Source of the DNA: Falsigemmobacter faecalis | GTDB taxonomy: Bacteria > Pseudomonadota > Alphaproteobacteria > Rhodobacterales > Rhodobacteraceae | Reading direction: 5' to 3' | Assembly (NCBI RefSeq): GCF_003863335.1 | Contig: NZ_RRAZ01000011.1 | Span: 62,001 to 126,000 of the forward strand | Length of the DNA stretch: 64,000 nucleotides | In this document: piece after piece, positions 37,259 to 47,140 of the stretch | Layout: the number at the start of each line of letters is the position of its first letter | Numbering within the stretch: the stretch's first letter is position 1 | Made by a program: the position numbers and the translations under genes | Notes under the pieces: model-generated | The model's input: the letters and a program-made list of their open reading frames with translations, nothing else | The model's database searches: none | What the model was told of the DNA's origin: nothing

Positions 37259-37335
37259 GGCATGATGAACCCCGTTTCACATCGCGTGCGCCCTGCGCCG
37301 CGCAGCCCCGTTCCCTTCCGCGGGGAGACTGTCTG

Positions 37336-38346
37336 ATGGATATCCTCAACGCCATTGTGGCGCTTCTCAATTTCGTGGTGATCCCCGGCGCGGCCTATGG
37401 CGCGCAGCTCGCGCTTGGCGCGCTTGGGGTGACACTGGTTTACGGCATCCTGCGGTTCTCTAACTTTGCCCATGGCGACACCATGGCCTTCGGGACCGCG
37501 GCGACCATTCTGGTGACCTGGGGGCTGACGGCGCTTGGCATCACCTTCGGGCCGCTGCCCACCGCGCTGCTGGCTCTGCCCTTCGGGATCGCGGCCACCA
37601 TTGCGCTGCTGCTGGGCACCGACCGGCTGGTCTACCGCTTTTACCGCCGCGTGAAGGCCGCGCCGGTGATCTTTGTCATGGTCTCGATGGGGATCATGTT
37701 TGTGATGAACGGCCTGAACCGCTTTATCATCGGGGTCGGAGACATCAATTTCGTCGATGGCGAGCGCTTTTTGATCACCGCCCGCGGCTTTCGCGAAGCG
37801 ACAGGCCTCGCAGAGCCGCTGGCTTTGCGCATGACCCAGGTGATTACTCTGGTGACGGCCGCCATCGCCGTGGCGCTGCTGTTCTGGTTTCTCAACCGCA
37901 CCCGCACCGGCAAATCCATGCGGGCGTTTTCGGACAACGAAGATCTGGCGCTGCTGTCGGGCATCAACCCGGACCATGTGGTGCGGGTGACCTGGATGAT
38001 CGTGGCGGCGCTGGCGACCACGGCGGGTGTGCTTTACGGGCTGGATAAGAGCTTCAAAGCCTTCACCTATTTCCAGCTTCTGCTGCCGATCTTTGCCTCT
38101 GCCGTTGTCGGCGGGCTTGGCAATCCGCTGGGGGCCATCGCCGGCGGCTTCGTGATCGCTTTTTCTGAGGTCACCGTCACCTATGCCTGGAAGAAGGTGG
38201 CGACCTATGTGCTGCCCGAGAGCCTTGCGCCTGAGGGGCTGATGCAGCTGATGGGGACGGATTACAAATTCGCCGTCTCCTTCGCGATCCTGGTGGTGGT
38301 TCTGCTGATCAAACCGACCGGCATCTTCAAAGGAAAATCGGTATGA
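37336..38346 (+). CDS. livH: branched-chain amino acid ABC transporter permease LivH
   Basis: 336 residues, about eight transmembrane helices, with LivH-type blocks YGILRFSNFAHGDTMAFG near residue 36 and VVGGLGNPLGAIAGGFVI near 256. Inner-membrane channel subunit. Separated from livF by 77 bp. Its stop overlaps the livM start (ATGA). Confidence 0.93.
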   Translation: MDILNAIVALLNFVVIPGAAYGAQLALGALGVTLVYGILRFSNFAHGDTMAFGTAATILVTWGLTALGITFGPLPTALLALPFGIAATIALLLGTDRLVYRFYRRVKAAPVIFVMVSMGIMFVMNGLNRFIIGVGDINFVDGERFLITARGFREATGLAEPLALRMTQVITLVTAAIAVALLFWFLNRTRTGKSMRAFSDNEDLALLSGINPDHVVRVTWMIVAALATTAGVLYGLDKSFKAFTYFQLLLPIFASAVVGGLGNPLGAIAGGFVIAFSEVTVTYAWKKVATYVLPESLAPEGLMQLMGTDYKFAVSFAILVVVLLIKPTGIFKGKSV

Positions 38347-39653
38347 GCGCGCGTCTTCGTCCCGTTCTTCTCTTCGGCGCGGTGGCGCTTCTCTATCTGG
38401 CGACGGCTTATGTCTATGGCTGGAACCTGACGCTGGCCATCGTCAATATGGGGCTGATCGGTGCCATCATGGCGCTCGGCGTCAATATGCAGTGGGGCTA
38501 TGCCGGGCTTTTCAACATCGGCATCATGGGCTTTGTGGCGCTTGGCGGTCTGGCGGCGGTGCTCATTTCGATCCCGCCGGTGCCCGAGGCCTGGGCGGCG
38601 GGCGGCATGGGGGTTGTGTTGGGTCTGCTGATCGGGGCTGCGACCATCGCGGGCGCGGTTCTTTTGTGGAAGAAACTGCCGCCCGGAAAGCTGCGCGGGC
38701 TGATCATCGTGATCTTTCTGGTCGCAGGATTCTGGCTTTACGGCAAGATCTTCTCGCCCGCCGTCAGCGCGGTTGAGGCGGTGAACCCGGCCGGGACCGG
38801 CTTTCTGGGCGGTCTGGGCCTGCCGGTTCTCTTTGCCTGGCCCGCAGGCGGTCTTCTCGCTGCGGGTGCGGCCTGGATCATCGGAAAAACTGCTCTGGGT
38901 CTGCGCTCGGATTATCTCGCGATTGCCACGCTGGGGATTTCAGAGATCATCATCGCGATCCTGAAGAACGAAGACTGGCTGAACCGCGGCGTCAAAAACG
39001 TCATCGGCATCCCGCGGCCCTGGCCCGTCCCCTATGAGGTGCAGCTGCAGCAGGATCAGGGCTTTCTGGCCTGGGCGGCGGACTGGGGCGCGAGTGCGGC
39101 CACGGCGTCCAGCATCATCGTCAAGCTGAGCTATGCCGGGCTGTTTCTGATGGTTCTGCTGATCCTCATCACCCTGGTCGAGCTGTCCTGGCGCAGCCCC
39201 TGGGGCCGCATGATGCGCGCCATCCGCGACAATGAGGTCTCGGCGGCCGCCATGGGCAAAGATGTCACCCGCCGCCATCTGCAGATTTTCGTCCTCGGCT
39301 CTGCCGTGGTCGGGGTTGCGGGCGCGATGATGACCACGCTTGACGGGCAGCTGACGCCGGGAAGCTACCAGCCCTTGCGCTTTACCTTCCTGATCTGGGT
39401 CATGGTGATCGTCGGCGGCTCGGGCAACAACTGGGGCTCGCTCTTGGGCGGGATGCTGATCTGGTGGCTCTGGATTATGGTGGAGCCGATGGGCCTGTGG
39501 CTGATGCAGCTCATCACCTCCGGCATGGCTGAGGGCTACTGGCTGAAGAAACACCTGATCGAAAGCGCCGCCCATATGCGGATGCTGACCATGGGGGTGA
39601 TCCTGCTGCTGGTGCTGCGCTTCAGCCCGCGCGGGCTGCTGCCCGAAAAGTAA
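38343..39653 (+). CDS. livM: branched-chain amino acid ABC transporter permease LivM
   Basis: 436 residues, longer than many LivM proteins because of an extra hydrophobic region at about 85-180 before the conserved LRSDYLAIATLGISEI block near 187. Other family features are QWGYAGLFNIGIMGFVALGG near 50 and the C-terminal VIVGGSGNNWGSLLGG near 355. Inner-membrane channel partner of LivH. The operon ends at the bidirectional terminator at 39742. Confidence 0.93.
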   Translation: MSARLRPVLLFGAVALLYLATAYVYGWNLTLAIVNMGLIGAIMALGVNMQWGYAGLFNIGIMGFVALGGLAAVLISIPPVPEAWAAGGMGVVLGLLIGAATIAGAVLLWKKLPPGKLRGLIIVIFLVAGFWLYGKIFSPAVSAVEAVNPAGTGFLGGLGLPVLFAWPAGGLLAAGAAWIIGKTALGLRSDYLAIATLGISEIIIAILKNEDWLNRGVKNVIGIPRPWPVPYEVQLQQDQGFLAWAADWGASAATASSIIVKLSYAGLFLMVLLILITLVELSWRSPWGRMMRAIRDNEVSAAAMGKDVTRRHLQIFVLGSAVVGVAGAMMTTLDGQLTPGSYQPLRFTFLIWVMVIVGGSGNNWGSLLGGMLIWWLWIMVEPMGLWLMQLITSGMAEGYWLKKHLIESAAHMRMLTMGVILLLVLRFSPRGLLPEK

Positions 39654-39741
39654 CTGCCGCCCAGGGCCGGGCCTCTGCCCGGCCCTGCGGTTCTTTTGCC
39701 ACGGCAGGACACTCACCCCGCCCTGAAAGCGACTGACAGCA

Positions 39742-39775
39742 AAAAGCCCCGCCCGGAGATCCGGGCGGGGCTTTT
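39742..39775. terminator. bidirectional terminator between livM and infC
   Basis: AAAAGCCCCGCCCGG and CCGGGCGGGGCTTTT form a perfect 15-bp stem with AGAT loop, with T/A runs on both sides. It serves convergent livM and infC. Confidence 0.95.
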
Positions 39776-39795
39776 GAAGTCTAAGGATCAAAGCC

Positions 39796-40335
39796 TTATT
39801 TCGGGCCGATCATCATGACCATCTGACGGCCTTCAAGCTTCGGCATCGATTCCACTTTGCCGATCTCGGTGACTTCAGCCGAAACGCGGTTCAGCAGTTC
39901 CATACCAAGCTGCTGGTGCGCCATTTCACGGCCCCGGAAGCGCAGGGTGACTTTCACCTTGTCGCCTTCGGTCAGGAACTTGACGACCGAGCGCATCTTG
40001 ACCTGGTAATCATGCTCATCCGTACCCGGACGGAACTTGATTTCCTTGATCTCAATGATCTTTTGCTTCTTGCGGGCTTCGGCTTCGCGCTTTTGCGATT
40101 CGTATTTGAACTTACCAAAGTCCATAATCTTGCAGACCGGTGGCTCGGCGTTGGGCGAGATCTCGACCAGGTCAAGCCCGGCCTCCTCGGCCATTGCCAT
40201 AGCGCGAGCGGGCGTAACAACGCCGACGTTCTCGCCATCCGCCCCGATGAGGCGAATCTCCGTTGCGCGGATACGATCGTTTACGCGCGGCCCCGTTTCA
40301 CGTTGCGGCGGGGCATTATGAGGTCTGCGTGCTAT
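39796..40335 (-). CDS. infC: translation initiation factor IF-3 (probable AUA start)
   Basis: 179 residues if translation begins at ATA 40335, where GGAGAG lies eight bases upstream and the protein starts [10 protein letters not shown], as in homologues. No ATG, GTG or TTG lies between that Shine-Dalgarno and the conserved region; the upstream in-frame ATG (40416) would place the Shine-Dalgarno inside the gene. IF-3 domains are complete: N-domain [24 protein letters not shown], linker [23 protein letters not shown]-domain [16 protein letters not shown]-3 proofreads start codons and represses its own non-canonical start in E. coli (AUU). Confidence 0.92.
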   Translation of the reverse strand: MARRPHNAPPQRETGPRVNDRIRATEIRLIGADGENVGVVTPARAMAMAEEAGLDLVEISPNAEPPVCKIMDFGKFKYESQKREAEARKKQKIIEIKEIKFRPGTDEHDYQVKMRSVVKFLTEGDKVKVTLRFRGREMAHQQLGMELLNRVSAEVTEIGKVESMPKLEGRQMVMMIGPK

Positions 40336-40539
40336 GGTCTCTCTCCGTAAGCAGGGAAAACTTACGCGCAAAATAATCCTACCGGGCCTGAGTTTCAACC
40401 CGCATTCGCAGCGCACCCCCTGCGCAGCCGTCCTGACGGTCGCAAAACAGCGTGCAAAATGCCGGATTTGCGCATAATCAACCCCGGTAATCCCTCAGGC
40501 GCGCGGCGCCCGGGGTGTCAAAGATCATGAGGAGGTTTC

Positions 40540-41181
40540 ATGAACAAGTCCGTTTTCTTCGGCGCTCTGCTCGTTCTTCTGGCAGGCGGCGGCTATTATC
40601 AACTCGTTCACCTGCCCGCCCAGGAGGCCGCGCATCTTGAGGCCGAACGCGCCGCCGCCGAAGCCAAAGCGGCTGCAGAAGCCCGCGTGAAAGCCGAGGC
40701 CGATGCCGCCGAAGCCGCCCGCCTGAAAGCCGAAGCTGACGCCGCCGAAGCAAAGGCCACGCAGGAGGCCGCTGCCGCCGCCGAAGCCGCCGCCCGCGAG
40801 ACCGCCGAAAAGGCCAGGGAGGCCGCCGGTGCGGCCGCAGACGCCGCTGCAGACGCCGCTGAGAAAGCCGCCGATGCCGCAGCCGAGGCGATGGGCGCCG
40901 TCAAAGACAGCCTCGCCCCCTCTGCCGGCGCAGCCGCCGAAGCCGCAGCCACCGCCGCCGATCAGGCCGCTGAAGCCGCAGGCAATGCCGCCGCCGCTGC
41001 AGGCGAAGCCGCGCTGGATGCCGCGAACTTCACCGCTGAGCGCGCGCTGGAGCTGATCGAGGCCTCCTCGCTGGATGCGGCCACCAAAGCACAGCTGAAA
41101 CTCGCGGTGGAAACCACCCGCAGCAATCCGGCCCTCATCGAGCCGGTGCTGGAGCGTCTGCGCACCGCGCTCGGCCGCTGA
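40540..41181 (+). CDS. Ala/Glu-rich membrane-anchored coiled-coil protein
   Basis: 213 residues. N-terminal transmembrane or signal-anchor helix (about 5-22), then about 140 residues made almost entirely of Ala, Glu, Lys, Asp and Arg in KAEADAAEA-like repeats, and a C-terminal segment NFTAERALELIEASSLDAATKAQLKLAVETT of normal composition. This resembles the layout of TolA-like or histone-H1-like Ala-rich proteins but no true homology is visible. It likely forms a long periplasmic helix. AGGAGG precedes the ATG. Stands alone between infC (divergent) and lepA, with its own terminator. Confidence 0.75.
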   Translation: MNKSVFFGALLVLLAGGGYYQLVHLPAQEAAHLEAERAAAEAKAAAEARVKAEADAAEAARLKAEADAAEAKATQEAAAAAEAAARETAEKAREAAGAAADAAADAAEKAADAAAEAMGAVKDSLAPSAGAAAEAAATAADQAAEAAGNAAAAAGEAALDAANFTAERALELIEASSLDAATKAQLKLAVETTRSNPALIEPVLERLRTALGR

Positions 41182-41202
41182 AACCTGCCGGTCTGAACCA
41201 GA

Positions 41203-41232
41203 AAAGGGGCCGCGCCTGAGCGCGGCCCCTTT
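41203..41232 (+). terminator. hairpin terminator after the Ala-rich gene
   Basis: AAAGGGGCCGCGC and GCGCGGCCCCTTT form a perfect 13-bp stem with CTGA loop, 21 bases after the stop. The T-tail is only three bases. Confidence 0.85.
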
Positions 41233-41363
41233 GCCATTTCCGGGCCGGTTCCCCCCCGGAAAGGCCCCCTCCGGGTCCCCGCGACAGCCGCCTGCGGCAA
41301 AATCATTTTCGCGGTCTCGCAATTCCTCTTCACGGCTCACTGCGGGCAGGATATACGCCCGCC

Positions 41364-43163
41364 ATGACCGAGCTGAACCTCATCCGCAACTTCTCCATCG
41401 TGGCCCATATCGACCACGGCAAATCCACCCTCGCCGACCGGCTGATCCAGGGCACTGGCACGGTGGCTGACCGCGATATGAAGGCGCAGCTGCTCGACAG
41501 CATGGATATCGAGCGCGAGCGCGGTATCACGATCAAGGCCAACTCCGTCCGGATCGACTATAAGGCCAAGGACGGGCAGACCTATGTTCTGAACCTGATC
41601 GACACCCCCGGCCACGTTGACTTCGGCTATGAGGTCTCCCGCTCGATGCGCGCCGTTGAAGGCTCGCTGCTGGTGGTGGATGCCTCGCAGGGCGTCGAGG
41701 CTCAGACCCTCGCCAATGTCTATCAGGCGATTGACGCGGGCCATGAGATCGTCTCGGTCCTCAACAAGATCGACCTGCCCGCCGCTGATCCTGAGCGCGT
41801 CAAAGAAAACATCGAAGACGTCATCGGTATTGATGCGTCCGACTCGGTGATGATCTCGGCCAAGACCGGCCTTGGCATCCCCGATGTGCTGGAAGCCATC
41901 GTCACCCGCCTGCCGCCGCCGAAGGGCGACCGCAATGCGCCGCTGAAAGCCATGCTGGTTGACAGCTGGTATGATGCCTATCTGGGCGTGGTCGTGATGA
42001 TCCGCGTCATGGACGGCGTCATCAAAAAGGGCGACCGGGTGAAGATGATGCAGACCGGCGCGGTCTATGGCATCGACCGCCTGGCCGTTCTGCGTCCGCA
42101 GATGGTCGAATGGCCCGAGCTGGGCCCGGGCGAGATCGGTGTGTTCACCGCCTCGATCAAACAGGTCCGCGATACGCGCGTGGGTGACACCATCACCCAT
42201 GAGAAAAAGCCGACCGCTGAGGCGCTGCCGGGCTTTAAGCCGGCACAGCCGGTGGTCTTCTGTGGCCTTTTCCCGGTCGATGCTGCCGACTTTGAGGCGC
42301 TGCGCGATGCGATCGAAAAGCTCGCGCTGAATGACGCTTCCTTCAGCTATGAGATGGAAACCTCGGCCGCTCTGGGCTTTGGCTTCCGCTGCGGCTTCCT
42401 GGGGCTTTTGCACCTCGAAGTGATCCGTGACCGCCTTGAGCGGGAATATGATATGGATCTGATCACCACCGCGCCTTCGGTGGTCTATCACCTTCATATG
42501 AAAGACGGGACCGTGAAGGATCTTCACAACCCGGCTGATATGCCCGATCTGACCTATGTCGATCACATCGAAGAGCCGCGCATCAAAGCGACCATCATGG
42601 TGCCCGATGAATATCTTGGCGATATTCTGAAGCTCTGCCAGGATCGCCGCGGTGTGCAGCAGAACCTGACCTATGCCGGTCAGCGCGCCATGGTCGAATA
42701 TGATCTGCCGCTCAATGAGGTGGTCTTTGACTTCTACGACCGCCTGAAGTCGGTGACCAAGGGCTATGCCTCGTTTGACTATCAGATCACCGGCTATCAG
42801 GAAGATTTCCTGGTGAAGATGTCGATCCTGGTGAACGATGAGCCGGTCGATGCGCTTTCGATGATGGTCCACCGCGACCGCGCCGAAAGCCGTGGCCGCT
42901 CGATGGTGGAAAAGCTCAAAGAGCTGATCCCGCGTCACATGTTCAAAATCCCGATCCAGGCGGCCATCGGTGGCCGCGTGGTGGCCCGCGAAACCCTGAG
43001 CGCGATGCGCAAAGATGTGACCGCGAAATGCTATGGCGGCGACGCCACCCGGAAGAAGAAACTTCTGGAGAAGCAAAAGGCCGGTAAGAAGAAGATGCGC
43101 CAGTTCGGCAAGGTGGAGATTCCGCAGGAAGCCTTCATCAACGCGCTGAAAATGGACAACTGA
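41364..43163 (+). CDS. lepA: elongation factor 4 (LepA)
   Basis: 599 residues, standard length. Ribosome-associated GTPase implicated in back-translocation or subunit biogenesis. G1 [13 protein letters not shown] near residue 15, G2 [13 protein letters not shown]3 [15 protein letters not shown] near 77, G4 [10 protein letters not shown] near 131, EF-G-like domains, and the LepA-specific C-terminal domain with [29 protein letters not shown] near 550-578. A terminator follows the stop. Confidence 0.97.
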   Translation: MTELNLIRNFSIVAHIDHGKSTLADRLIQGTGTVADRDMKAQLLDSMDIERERGITIKANSVRIDYKAKDGQTYVLNLIDTPGHVDFGYEVSRSMRAVEGSLLVVDASQGVEAQTLANVYQAIDAGHEIVSVLNKIDLPAADPERVKENIEDVIGIDASDSVMISAKTGLGIPDVLEAIVTRLPPPKGDRNAPLKAMLVDSWYDAYLGVVVMIRVMDGVIKKGDRVKMMQTGAVYGIDRLAVLRPQMVEWPELGPGEIGVFTASIKQVRDTRVGDTITHEKKPTAEALPGFKPAQPVVFCGLFPVDAADFEALRDAIEKLALNDASFSYEMETSAALGFGFRCGFLGLLHLEVIRDRLEREYDMDLITTAPSVVYHLHMKDGTVKDLHNPADMPDLTYVDHIEEPRIKATIMVPDEYLGDILKLCQDRRGVQQNLTYAGQRAMVEYDLPLNEVVFDFYDRLKSVTKGYASFDYQITGYQEDFLVKMSILVNDEPVDALSMMVHRDRAESRGRSMVEKLKELIPRHMFKIPIQAAIGGRVVARETLSAMRKDVTAKCYGGDATRKKKLLEKQKAGKKKMRQFGKVEIPQEAFINALKMDN

Positions 43164-43175
43164 TCCACGAGTTCA

Positions 43176-43212
43176 GGTCGGCAGCCCCAGGGTTGCCGAC
43201 CTTGTGTTTTTC
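43176..43212 (+). terminator. rho-independent terminator of lepA
   Basis: GGTCGGCA (43176-43183) pairs with TGCCGACC (43194-43201), followed by TTGTGTTTTTC. Starts 12 bases after the lepA stop. Confidence 0.88.
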
Positions 43213-43294
43213 GGTCACGCGATTTTGCCTTCGCTCCGGCGCAGCCCCTTTTGACGGGCCGCGTTGTCCGCTCAGTCTCTGCCGCTCACGGACC

Positions 43295-43618
43295 ATGATC
43301 ATGATTTCCCTGTCCTGCCGCCCTGTCCTGCTGACACGCCCTCTGATGGCGCTGCTGTTCGGGCTGTCCCTGCCGCAGCCGGGCTTTGCCGGTGACAGCG
43401 TGAAGGTCACCTCGCTGAAACCCAGCACCGCCGGATTTTATGAAGTGACGGCGGCCACCCCCACCGCCGGGCGCACCATCACCTGCATTCTTCGCGATGG
43501 CGCCGGCAAGGCCCTGTCGCGCAACTCCTGGGTCAGCGTGGCCCCCGAGACCACGGTCCCGATCCGCCATCCTGACAACAATGTCGTCTCTGCCGTCTGC
43601 TCGGCGACGGAAGATTAA
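43295..43618 (+). CDS. small secreted protein of unknown function
   Basis: 107 residues from ATG 43295 (an ATG at 43301 is equally possible; no strong Shine-Dalgarno). Signal peptide of about 29 residues ending near GFA-G. The mature domain of about 78 residues is beta-rich and has two Cys (in TITCILRD and SAVCSATE) that could form a disulfide. No family recognised. It lies between the lepA terminator and a GlcNAc kinase-like gene, 112 bp upstream of the latter. Confidence 0.65.
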   Translation: MIMISLSCRPVLLTRPLMALLFGLSLPQPGFAGDSVKVTSLKPSTAGFYEVTAATPTAGRTITCILRDGAGKALSRNSWVSVAPETTVPIRHPDNNVVSAVCSATED

Positions 43619-43730
43619 GGACCGGGGCCGCGCAGCTCTTTGCCGATACGGCTGCCGACCGCCCCCCCATGACAGACCCCCTGGCAGAGACAGACCCGGC
43701 GCGTTAAACTGGCCGGGAAGGAGCAGGTTT

Positions 43731-44576
43731 ATGCAGTATTTCCTTGGGGTTGATGGCGGCGGCACCGGATGCCGTCTGCGGCTTTGCGACAGCGCAGGCC
43801 GGGTGCTGGCGGAAACGGCAGAGGGTCCGGCGAATATCGCCACCGATCCGCAGGGGGCGCTGCGCAACATTCTCGCAGCCAGCCGGGCGGCTCTGGACGA
43901 GGCGGGCCTGCCGGCTTCGGCGCTGGACGGGGTCACGGCAGGTCTGGGGCTTGCCGGGGTCAATGTCTCGGATGCTGAGACCTGGGCGCAGGCGCTGCCC
44001 TATGCGCGCGCAAAGGTGGTAACCGATGCCTGGACCAGCACCCGTGGTGCGCTTGGGGGGCAGGACGGCCTTGTTGCGGCCATCGGCACCGGCTCGGTTT
44101 TTGCTGCGATGCGGGGCGGGGTTTATACCCAGATTGGCGGCTGGGGCTTTCATCTGGGCGATGAAGGCTCGGGCGCTGTGCTGGGCCGGATGCGTCTGAG
44201 CGCCACCCTGCGCGGCGTCGATGCAATCGCCCCGCTGACCCCCCTTGGTCAGGCCACGCTCCAGGCCCTGGGCGGTGCCGCGGCACTCCCGGGTTTCGCG
44301 CAAAGCGCCGCCCCCGCAGATTACGCACGCCTGGCACCGGCGCTTTTTGATCAGGCGACAGACCCCATGGCCGCCGCCATCCTGAGCGCTGCCGCAGAGG
44401 AGGTCGCCGCCCTGATCGAGCGCCTGCAGGCGGGTGCCCCCCTGCCCGTCACCTGGACCGGCGGGCTGGGGCCCCTCTGGGCCGCGCGGATCGGCAGCCG
44501 CTGGCCCGCGCGCGCGCCCTGCGGCTCGGCCCTCGACGGCGCTCTGGCGCTGGCCTTTTCACTGCGGGAGGCGTGA
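43731..44576 (+). CDS. BadF/BadG/BcrA/BcrD-type ATPase, probable N-acetylglucosamine kinase
   Basis: 281 residues from ATG 43731 (AAGGAGC upstream). ASKHA-fold sugar kinase: phosphate-1 loop FLGVDGGGTGCRLRL near residues 4-18, adenosine/phosphate-2 region AAIGTGSVFAA near 116, and IGGWGFHLGDEGSGAVLGR near 134. Human-type GlcNAc kinases belong here. The next gene, nagA, overlaps its stop (TGATG), which supports phosphorylation of amino sugars, probably recycled from peptidoglycan, to GlcNAc-6-phosphate. Confidence 0.85.
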   Translation: MQYFLGVDGGGTGCRLRLCDSAGRVLAETAEGPANIATDPQGALRNILAASRAALDEAGLPASALDGVTAGLGLAGVNVSDAETWAQALPYARAKVVTDAWTSTRGALGGQDGLVAAIGTGSVFAAMRGGVYTQIGGWGFHLGDEGSGAVLGRMRLSATLRGVDAIAPLTPLGQATLQALGGAAALPGFAQSAAPADYARLAPALFDQATDPMAAAILSAAAEEVAALIERLQAGAPLPVTWTGGLGPLWAARIGSRWPARAPCGSALDGALALAFSLREA

Positions 44577-45694
44577 TGGACCGCTTTGCCCTGATTGCCC
44601 CGCGTCTCTTTGACGGCGAGAGGTTCCACGAGGATGTCGTGGTGCAGATCGAAGCGGGCCGGATCACCGCGCTTTCCGATCGCAGCGGCAGCCTGCCCGA
44701 ACTGCGTGCCGAGGGGTTGGTCACCCCCGGCATGGTCGATCTGCAGGTCAATGGCGGCGGCGGCGAGATGCTGGGGCCGCGGACCGATGCCGCGCAGATC
44801 GCCCGTCTGCTGGCCACCCATGCCCGGCTCGGCGCGACCTCCATCCTGCCCACGCTGATCACCGACAGCCCCGAAGTCACCGCGCGGGTCATTGAGGCCG
44901 GTCTCGCCTGCCGCGATCTGCCGGGCTTTCTCGGCCTGCATCTCGAAGGGCCGCATCTCGACCCGGCGCGCAAGGGCGCCCATGACCCCGCCCTGATCCG
45001 CCCCATGACAGAGGCGGATCTGACCCGCCTGCTGGCGGCGGCGGCGGCGCTTCCGGCGCTGATGGTCACCCTTGCCCCTGGTGCGGCCACCTCAGAGCAG
45101 ATCTCACGGCTTGCGGCGGGCGGCGTGATCGTGGCGCTTGGCCACAGCGACTGCAGCTTTGAGGCGGCCGAAGCGGCGACCCGCGCCGGAGCCCGCTGTG
45201 CCACCCATCTTTTCAACGCCATGAGCCAGCCCCAGGGCCGTGCGCCCGGACTGGCCGGGGCCGTGCTGGCGGGATCGCTTTGCGCCGGTCTGATCGCGGA
45301 TGGCCATCACGTCTCGATCCCCATGATGCAGATCGCGCTGCGCGCCCGCCCGAGGGGGATTTATCTCGTCTCAGACGCGATGGCGGTGGCGGGCACGCCT
45401 GATCTGTCCTTCACCCTGAACGGACGCAAGGTGCTGCGCCAGGACGGGCGGCTGACGCTCTCGGACGGCACTCTGGCGGGCGCAGATATCACCCTGCCCG
45501 AAAGCGTGGCCGTGCTGAGCCGCGAGGCGGGCATTGACCCGGCCCGCGCGCTTGCCATGGCGACCTCAGTCCCGGCCGATCTTCTCCGTGCAAAGGCAGG
45601 CCGGATCGCAGCCGGACATCCGGCGGATCTTCTGACCCTCTCGCCCGAGGGGCGGCTGGGTGCCGTCTGGAAAAACGGCACCCGCCTGACCTAA
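44576..45694 (+). CDS. nagA: N-acetylglucosamine-6-phosphate deacetylase
   Basis: 372 residues from ATG 44576, overlapping the kinase stop by one base. Amidohydrolase superfamily: VTPGMVDLQVNGGGG near residue 50 (the usual first HxH is replaced by DxQ, as in NagA), metal Glu in GLHLEGPHLDPARKGAH near 124, His ligands in LGHSDCSFE near 183 and CATHLFNAM near 204, and catalytic Asp in YLVSDAMAVAGT near 264. Converts GlcNAc-6-P to GlcN-6-P in the cytoplasm. Convergent with ygfZ, 7 bp apart. Confidence 0.94.
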   Translation: MDRFALIAPRLFDGERFHEDVVVQIEAGRITALSDRSGSLPELRAEGLVTPGMVDLQVNGGGGEMLGPRTDAAQIARLLATHARLGATSILPTLITDSPEVTARVIEAGLACRDLPGFLGLHLEGPHLDPARKGAHDPALIRPMTEADLTRLLAAAAALPALMVTLAPGAATSEQISRLAAGGVIVALGHSDCSFEAAEAATRAGARCATHLFNAMSQPQGRAPGLAGAVLAGSLCAGLIADGHHVSIPMMQIALRARPRGIYLVSDAMAVAGTPDLSFTLNGRKVLRQDGRLTLSDGTLAGADITLPESVAVLSREAGIDPARALAMATSVPADLLRAKAGRIAAGHPADLLTLSPEGRLGAVWKNGTRLT

Positions 45695-45701
45695 GCGTGC
45701 C

Positions 45702-46469
45702 TCAGGCGGCGGGGTCCACCCGCCGCACCCTGGCCTCTCCGGCCTGCATCTCGCCCTCTGCCCGGTCAAAGCGCAGCCAGGCAATGGCGCGCCCGCCCGC
45801 GCGGGTGAACAGCATACCCGCCTCTTTTCCGCCCTGAAGGATCGGCGTGCCCGGCACCGCCTCCCCCTCGACCGAGACCTGGGCAAAGCCTTTGCGCAGC
45901 TCGGTCTTATGCTTCATCCGCGCGGTGACCTCCTGGCCGACATAGCAGCCCTTGCGGAAATCGACCCCCGACAGCCGCTCAAAACCGGCCTCCAGAATAT
46001 AGGTCTCATTGGGGATCAGCTCGATCCCGGCCTCGGGGATCACATGGGCCACGCGGATCGCATCCCAGTCCACCGAAGGCGCCCCCCCCTCAAGCGGCGC
46101 ATAAAGCCGCCAGCCAAGTGCCGGGTGGCGCGGATCGCTGACCGCCCCCTCAGGTGCCTCGCCCAGACCGCGGCTGACCTTCAGCGCGCTTTGCGTGATC
46201 TGCACATCGGCCCGCAGCCGGTACATCGTCAGCCGCCGCAAAAGATCCCCCGCCTGAGCCGCGCTCACATCAAGAAGGATCACCTCTCCCGCTGCCACCA
46301 GCAGGAAATCCGCCAGATATTTGCCCTGCGGCGTCAGCAGCGCCGCATAAAGCGGCCCCGCGCTCAGCCGACGGATATCCTGGGTGATCAGCCCCTGGAG
46401 AAAACTCTCACGGTCTGCCCCCGCAATCTCCAGCACCACCCGACCCGGATCTGCCTCACCCATCGACAT
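45702..46469 (-). CDS. ygfZ: YgfZ/GcvT-type folate-binding protein
   Basis: 255 residues with the hallmark FRKGCYVGQEVTARM near residue 172 (the KGC[YF]xGQE signature, including the redox-active Cys). The N-terminal FLQGLITQDI block also fits. YgfZ-family proteins bind tetrahydrofolate and support assembly or repair of certain Fe-S enzymes such as MiaB. Slightly shorter than E. coli YgfZ (326), typical for alphaproteobacteria. Single-gene unit. Confidence 0.92.
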   Translation of the reverse strand: MSMGEADPGRVVLEIAGADRESFLQGLITQDIRRLSAGPLYAALLTPQGKYLADFLLVAAGEVILLDVSAAQAGDLLRRLTMYRLRADVQITQSALKVSRGLGEAPEGAVSDPRHPALGWRLYAPLEGGAPSVDWDAIRVAHVIPEAGIELIPNETYILEAGFERLSGVDFRKGCYVGQEVTARMKHKTELRKGFAQVSVEGEAVPGTPILQGGKEAGMLFTRAGGRAIAWLRFDRAEGEMQAGEARVRRVDPAA

Positions 46470-46631
46470 CTGCGCCCCTTTCGTGAACCTTTCCCCACAT
46501 ATAGGCCACCACCCCAGGACAGCCAGAGCCTTAAGATTTTTTACCGACAGACCTCAGCTTCCCCGCCGCCCCCTTGCAACCGCAGCCCGAGAGGTTAAGT
46601 CTCCCCCAAGGGATGCGACGGGGACGATGAA

Positions 46632-47051
46632 ATGATCCGCTATGATCTGAAATGCGATCAGGGCCATGAATTCGACAGCTGGTTTGCCTCAGCCGCCGCC
46701 TTTGAGCGGCTGCAGACCGCCGGCCATGTCGGCTGCCCCGACTGCGGCTCGGTGAAGATCGACAAAATGCTGATGGCCCCGGCGGTCAGCAAAACCGCCA
46801 CAAAGCCCGCGCCCCTCACCCAGCCCCGCAATGAGCGCGAAGCCGCCCTCGCAGAGCTGCGCCGCGAGGTTGAGCAGAACTCCGAATATGTCGGCGTCTC
46901 CTTCGCCCGCGAGGCCCGCGACATCCATGAAGGCCGCGCCCCCGAACGCGCCATCTGGGGCGAGGCAAAGCCCGAAGACGCCCGCGCCATGATCGAAGAC
47001 GGCCTTCCGGTGCTGCCGCTGCCGTTCAAACCGGCGGCCAAGGCGAACTGA
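46632..47051 (+). CDS. DUF1178 family protein
   Basis: 139 residues. N-terminal zinc-ribbon-like part with C8 in [14 protein letters not shown] and CPDCGS near 36, then the family-typical [14 protein letters not shown] near 98 and [11 protein letters not shown] near 122. Matches DUF1178, a conserved alpha/betaproteobacterial family of unknown function. No membrane segment; cytoplasmic. 89 bp upstream of purC. Confidence 0.9.
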   Translation: MIRYDLKCDQGHEFDSWFASAAAFERLQTAGHVGCPDCGSVKIDKMLMAPAVSKTATKPAPLTQPRNEREAALAELRREVEQNSEYVGVSFAREARDIHEGRAPERAIWGEAKPEDARAMIEDGLPVLPLPFKPAAKAN

Positions 47052-47140
47052 AAGCCCCCCTTCGCTTGACTTTGCCCCCCGAAAGGGCGGATAGCGCGCG
47101 CAGTCACCCCCGACGCCGCTCAAGATCCAAGCGAGGCATC

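Noticed and set aside
41337-43076. 579-codon minus-strand open frame
   Set aside because: Antisense to lepA; His/Asp/Arg-rich shadow.
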